From: Synaphobranchus kaupii
Lineage: Eukaryota > Chordata > Actinopteri > Anguilliformes > Synaphobranchidae
Direction: 5' to 3'
NCBI GenBank assembly: GCA_029718625.1
Contig: CM056377.1
Span: 100,273,743 to 100,337,742, forward strand
DNA: 64,000 nucleotides
Part shown: piece by piece, positions 60,184-64,000 of the stretch
Numbering within the stretch: position 1 is the stretch's first letter
Layout of the letters: each line of letters starts with the position of its first letter
Position numbers and translations under genes: made by a program
Notes under the pieces: generated by a model
Seen by the model: only the letters and a program-made list of their open reading frames with translations
Database searches by the model: none
What the model was told of the DNA's origin: nothing

Positions 60184-62833
60184 CTGCAGAGAGCAGATAA
60201 AACCGTGTTAACAGGAGGGCCAGGGAAACAAAGGGGCAAAGAGAGGGAGGGGGAGCGAGGGAGATAGAGTGAGAACGAGGGGGAGGAGGAAGGGGAGGAG
60301 AGAGCAAGAGAGAGAGAGGGGGGGGGGGCAGAGCGATACCCAATTATGCAGATCACACTGATCCAGCTTGTCTTTTTAAGGATTGATATGTCCGAAGAGA
60401 CGCATGCACACCAGCACAATAGCCTAAGGTGCAGAGTCCAAGAGTGTTGAAACTATGACAGAGTGAGACTCGTACACTTGAATTAATGTTCCAAAAAATA
60501 AAGATTTAATCCAGCACTGTGTTAATGTTTTACCTTCACCAGGTTTGCACACCGAAACATTAATACTGCGCTGGATTAAATAGTTTGTTTTTGGAGGATT
60601 AATTCAAGTGTGCACATCTCACTCTGACACAGATTTTAAGCATTGATATCACAAAGCTAAATCATGTTACAGATGCGAATGCACACCGCCTTGGGGCGCT
60701 AGTGTCTGTGTCTGGAGACGCGGGTCGGATAATGCAGAGAACGGCCACACAAAAGCGATGTGTACTCTCCCGTCCTTTCGCCGCCCTCTACGTTCGTGTC
60801 ATCGATCGCAGGTTCACAGCCTGCGCACACCTCTCTGTCTCTCTGACCTTCACTTTTGGGCTGGGGCCCCTAAAGAGGCTGTGACATCACAGCCCCCCTG
60901 TCCTGCTCCATCCCACACCCACTGGTTTACGGCAGCAATGGGCAACACCATGCTAGCGAGTTCCCATTCCCGCTCTCTTCCATTTATATCGCCTCGCAAA
61001 CAAAGTCTTACAAAAAAAACATGTAAACACACAGATTTCACCATGCTGAAATAAATATATAAATATATAATGGATGAATATCCTTACAGATTGTCCCACT
61101 ATCTAAGGTGCTGATCTTGTTCTGTTTATTATTTGAGAAGTGGCCCTAGTTAAAAATATCTCAAGGCCATAGGAGTCCCTTATGATTTCAGAGCCAAAGT
61201 AACACAGCTCAAGTATGTCTCCCATCGCATCACACAACCAGTACTGCATCCTTAAAAAAAGGAGGAGTTTAAAAAATCAAACCAGGTGAGCTGTTTCTAA
61301 TTAGAAATACAACTGGAAAGACTGTGATGTGTTCTGCCAGGTGGAGGGGCGGGGCCTGACGGTGGCCTCGGCGTGTGAATGCGCCCGAGTGGCTGTCCCT
61401 GTACCCTGCAGGCCCATACACCAACTCCACCCACTCCTCCCTTCCTCCCTCCCTCGCTCACTTAGTGCTGGAGAGCATGGGCTGGGTGGAGTACCAGTGA
61501 GTCCCCGTATCTGTGACCCCGCCCCCGAGAGGCAGGGCGATGAAGGGCTGGCCACTCACGGCGGGGTACACGTGGCCGATGTGCTCCGTCCGCCCGATGT
61601 GGATCTCGTCGTCCTCCTCCTCGGTGGTCTTGCGGTACACGGGGTTGTCGAAGTTCATGCTCTTGGTGTTCTTCCGCCGCCAGTTACGCCAGATGAGGTA
61701 GCCGCCGGTGCAGAGCAGGCCGATGACCACTGTGGCAATGACAGGAACTGCATGCGTTTAACATACAGCCACAGACACGGCGGCGCGTTAACCATGGAAC
61801 AGCCACAGGGAAATCAGAGCGGGGCGAGCATGCACACAGCGGGGGCTCGTTTCACACCCCCCGCCCCCGCCCCCCCGCCGCCTCTCCATGCAAATCAGGC
61901 GGAGGGAGGGAGGACTTTCACAGACGCGTTGGTATTCAGCTGAGCAGATAACTACGCTTGGCTTCACAGAGCCGGCTGATGAGCCCATTCTTAATTTAAA
62001 ATGTCTACCCAACGGTGGAATTCCTCTAAAATGTTCCTTAATTACTCTTTTGTTGGAGCGGTGGCGGGAACAAACCGCATTTTGTTTTGGTCAAATGCCT
62101 TCATTGTCCCACTGTAAACACTCCATTTTTACGTTGACCTACAGTACAATTCTTTTCCGCTCTAAACGGATTATAAATGTCAGCAATAAAGATGTTTTAC
62201 AGTTTGAAAGCAAAGCTCGTGTATGGGACTTAAATTAAATTGCAACGTGAAATGGTCTAAAATGCCTTTATGACTGAAGGATTCTACTTGGAGGCCTCAA
62301 TTATGCATAACGGTTAACATAAAGGAAGTCTAATCATGAAAATATTTCCGGTCACCTAATACGTCTCACTGATCTCTCATACGTGACAGTGAATCCAGTC
62401 AATCACCTGAGATTACTTCCCTCGGCTCCCTTGGCTGGCAAATCCACCTCAAACAATGAAGATAAAGCGCTAATTTCATATCTTTGAGACTGGCTCAGTT
62501 TGCGCTCACTCACACTCTCCGGCGCATGCAGTCATGTACAGGCCAGCGGAATGATTATTTAATGCCAAAGAAATATTTCTATTACAACTTGGCAGGGCGA
62601 GGGGAGAGGGGGGAGGGGGGGAGGGGACCAAAGCAACCAAAGCGGGCGGCCACAGAGAAGCTTTCTGACCCAATTACTGCAGGTGCATTGGGAGGGAAAA
62701 AAAGCACTGAATAAAACAAGGGCACAGAGACGAAACATGAGCAGGGCAGCGTAACTGTATGTACCTATGGGGATGACGATTCCCAGTACTGCTACCGTTA
62801 TGTTGTTCCCGAGAAGGTAGCGTTCACTTCCGG
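60145..62833 (-). CDS. lrp8: Lrp8 (ApoER2), last three exons only
   Basis: LRP8 is the LDL-receptor-family receptor for Reelin and apolipoprotein E; on ligand binding its NPxY tail recruits Dab1 (family knowledge). Coding segments in order: 62833-62765, 61747-61560, 60183-60145 (complement). Together they encode the end of the juxtamembrane region, a membrane segment ([13 protein letters not shown] continuing as [19 protein letters not shown]), the tail [20 protein letters not shown] with the NPVY motif, [14 protein letters not shown], and the C-terminus [12 protein letters not shown] with [17 protein letters not shown] and HIGRT-IGHVYPA distinguish LRP8 from VLDLR. Phases agree across both introns. 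The ligand-binding, EGF/propeller and O-glycosylated parts lie beyond the right edge. No exon equivalent to the mammalian 59-residue tail insert was seen between the last two exons. Transcribed towards kank4. Confidence 0.95.
60455..60632. repeat. Long imperfect palindrome in the last lrp8 intron
   Basis: The left arm with ACAGAGTGAGACTCGTACAC, TTGAATTAAT, ATTTAATCCAGC and TTAATGTTT (60455-60535) is mirrored in order by the right arm ending at 60632. About 80-90 bp pair per arm with scattered mismatches around a short loop. Likely a small foldback transposon; in lrp8 pre-mRNA it would form a long hairpin. Confidence 0.85.
61560..61747 (-). CDS. lrp8: lrp8 exon: membrane segment and NPVY tail
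   Basis: Acceptor TAAACGCATGCAG ends at 61748. Encodes 62 complete codons from PVIATVVIG to HIGHVYPA. The donor GCC|GTGAGT at 61560/61559 is a full consensus match and falls exactly where the mammalian exon ends (after VYPA). If not spliced, the frame continues for 33 more codons ([14 protein letters not shown] ... LSSTK) to TGA at 61458-61460. Confidence 0.95.
62765..62833 (-). CDS. lrp8: lrp8 exon: extracellular end and first half of membrane segment
   Basis: On the minus strand the acceptor TGTCTTGCAG ends at 62834, the exon runs 62833 to 62765, and the donor GTACAT follows. Encodes [20 protein letters not shown] plus PI. 69 nt; it enters with two bases of a split codon and leaves with one (G + TT = valine). 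Confidence 0.9.
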
Positions 62834-64000
62834 CTGCAAGACAGACAGACAGACAGAGAAAGAAAGAGAGAGAATGAGCTCAATTCTTTTCCCTCGACGT
62901 TGGACAGCCCCCTCGGCACCTTGACACACTCCCGAGCCTCGGCAATCTGTATTTAAATCTGCGGCAGTCTCATCTCCTCCATCCTTTATTTTTACAGATC
63001 ATCCATTTTAAGGAGGTCATTCTGTCCCAGGTGGAGGGGGCATTGCTTTTCATTCCCATGTAACAATACCATCCCCCTGGAGTATGCAGAGAAAAGCATT
63101 CCCGCTTGCATAAATCACATCTTATTCTTATTCTAAGGGTGCCTGGCCATTAGTACCACTGTAATTAGAGATCTAAAACTGAGCCTTGGTGGAAGATGGA
63201 CATGAGAGGATTGGACTACAGCTATGCAGGTAAAGCCGGCTCTGAGACAAATACTACTGCTAACTGCAGAGAAGCACAAACCAGAGTACCTCACACCAAC
63301 ACTCAACATCAGCGTTCCAGCTTGGGGTGGAGTCACAGGTCAGAAGTGAAAGGTCATTTAGAAAGTTTGCAGAAGAATGCAGCTAATTGGATAAAGAGAT
63401 CCTATTAAAACATAATATAAAATATGCATATGCTATATAATATCATCATATCATATATCATGTGTTATCCACATAATGTATTAAGGTATGACATAAAGGA
63501 TAGATTTGTATCAGTTATGGGTGTTAATTTGTTACCGTTTAAACACTTGAGAATGCTTACGCTACATTTTTAAATATCTGCATAATTTTGACATGCATAA
63601 TAATAAAATATTATTATTATTATTATTAATAAGTTATTTGTTTACACATTTAGTAAACTTGTGAGTTTTCACAATCAAAGTATCAGTGCATTTCCCCATT
63701 ACGGTTTGGCGCTGAGAACATTCAGCAATGTATTTATGACCATCAATGCAGTCACCTGTTCACTGGAATGTGCTACTGTGATATTTTGACAAGGAACCTG
63801 TATATTTGACGTATATATTTGAGTGATTTTAATGATTTGCATAAGACTGGAAAAATGAGTGGCTCAATTTCTTACAGGAGGGAGTGTGTGAATCTTCCAC
63901 CGGTGTGATGTCTTATTATCTGCCTCTGATCCTCTTAGTATTCATGGCTGTCAATTGTGACCGAAAATGCCTTTGAGATAGACTTTCCATAAAAATGTAG
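62834..64000 (-). other. lrp8: lrp8 intron (right edge), no exon recognised
   Basis: Intronic sequence upstream of the 62765-62833 exon. AT-rich, with a GA-rich run just right of the acceptor and (ATT)n near 63609-63630. I saw no exon for the O-glycosylation region or the EGF/propeller part up to the window end. Confidence 0.6.

Noticed and set aside
61560..61747. Assignment of the NPVY receptor to vldlr
   Set aside because: The tail has [16 protein letters not shown] and ends [12 protein letters not shown], as in LRP8; VLDLR ends with a different, DDDLA-type sequence.
61329..61943. A 204-codon plus-strand frame opposite lrp8
   Set aside because: It is the antisense shadow of the GC-rich lrp8 tail exon and its flanks.

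Overview
The window looks like nuclear DNA of a ray-finned (probably teleost) fish. The evidence is spliced vertebrate genes with canonical GT-AG introns, an AT-rich background full of (GT)n/(CT)n microsatellites, a remnant related to the Sleeping Beauty-type Tc1 transposons, a second Tc1-type element with an open transposase frame, and short inverted-repeat elements typical of fish. The species cannot be told from the sequence. No bacterial-style operon, CRISPR array or rRNA/tRNA gene was seen.

Two protein-coding genes are supported and they converge tail to tail. (1) kank4, plus strand: nine coding exons joined at 39652-39670, 40011-43064, 44287-44380, 45767-45973, 46544-46628, 46986-47205, 47456-47598, 48906-49106 and 49929-50039. 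These sum to 4134 nt, i.e. 1377 residues plus stop, with every splice phase consistent. The protein has the N-terminal KN motif, a coiled coil, a long acidic repetitive linker that makes it bigger than human KANK4 (about 995 residues, from memory), and a C-terminal ankyrin domain. (2) The 3' end of lrp8 (ApoER2), minus strand: three exons at 62833-62765, 61747-61560 and 60183-60145. They encode the transmembrane segment, the NPVY endocytosis/Reelin-signalling tail and the conserved C-terminus, followed by a probable long 3'UTR down to about 55.7 kb. The rest of lrp8 lies beyond the right edge.

Layout. 0.3-1.2 kb: promoter-like sequence (NRF1 palindrome, CCAAT, TATA, E-box). 1.2-39.6 kb: no supported coding sequence. 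It is either upstream of kank4 or in its 5' intron(s), because the first coding exon begins at a splice acceptor. It holds CpG-rich candidate promoters (5.1-5.8 and 27.6-28.8 kb), DNA transposons (10.2-11.9, 17.3-18.85, 20.0-20.3, 24.7-25.0, 29.4-29.7 kb) and two large minisatellites: 30-bp units at 31.0-35.4 kb with higher-order structure, and 32-bp units at 36.1-36.7 kb. 39.6-50.0 kb: kank4 coding region. 50.0-55.7 kb: kank4 3'UTR and intergenic DNA with an isolated GC-rich block. 55.7-64 kb: lrp8.

The most unusual local feature is a 29-bp minisatellite that begins across the exon-7/intron-7 boundary of kank4, so the 5' splice site itself is part of the repeat and is re-presented about 20 times, in an intron that stays open in the kank4 reading frame for about 200 codons. 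Other points of interest are the repeat-expanded acidic linker of Kank4, two possible Lrp8 C-termini with a long RNA hairpin in the intron between them, and four CTCF-like motifs around the two genes.
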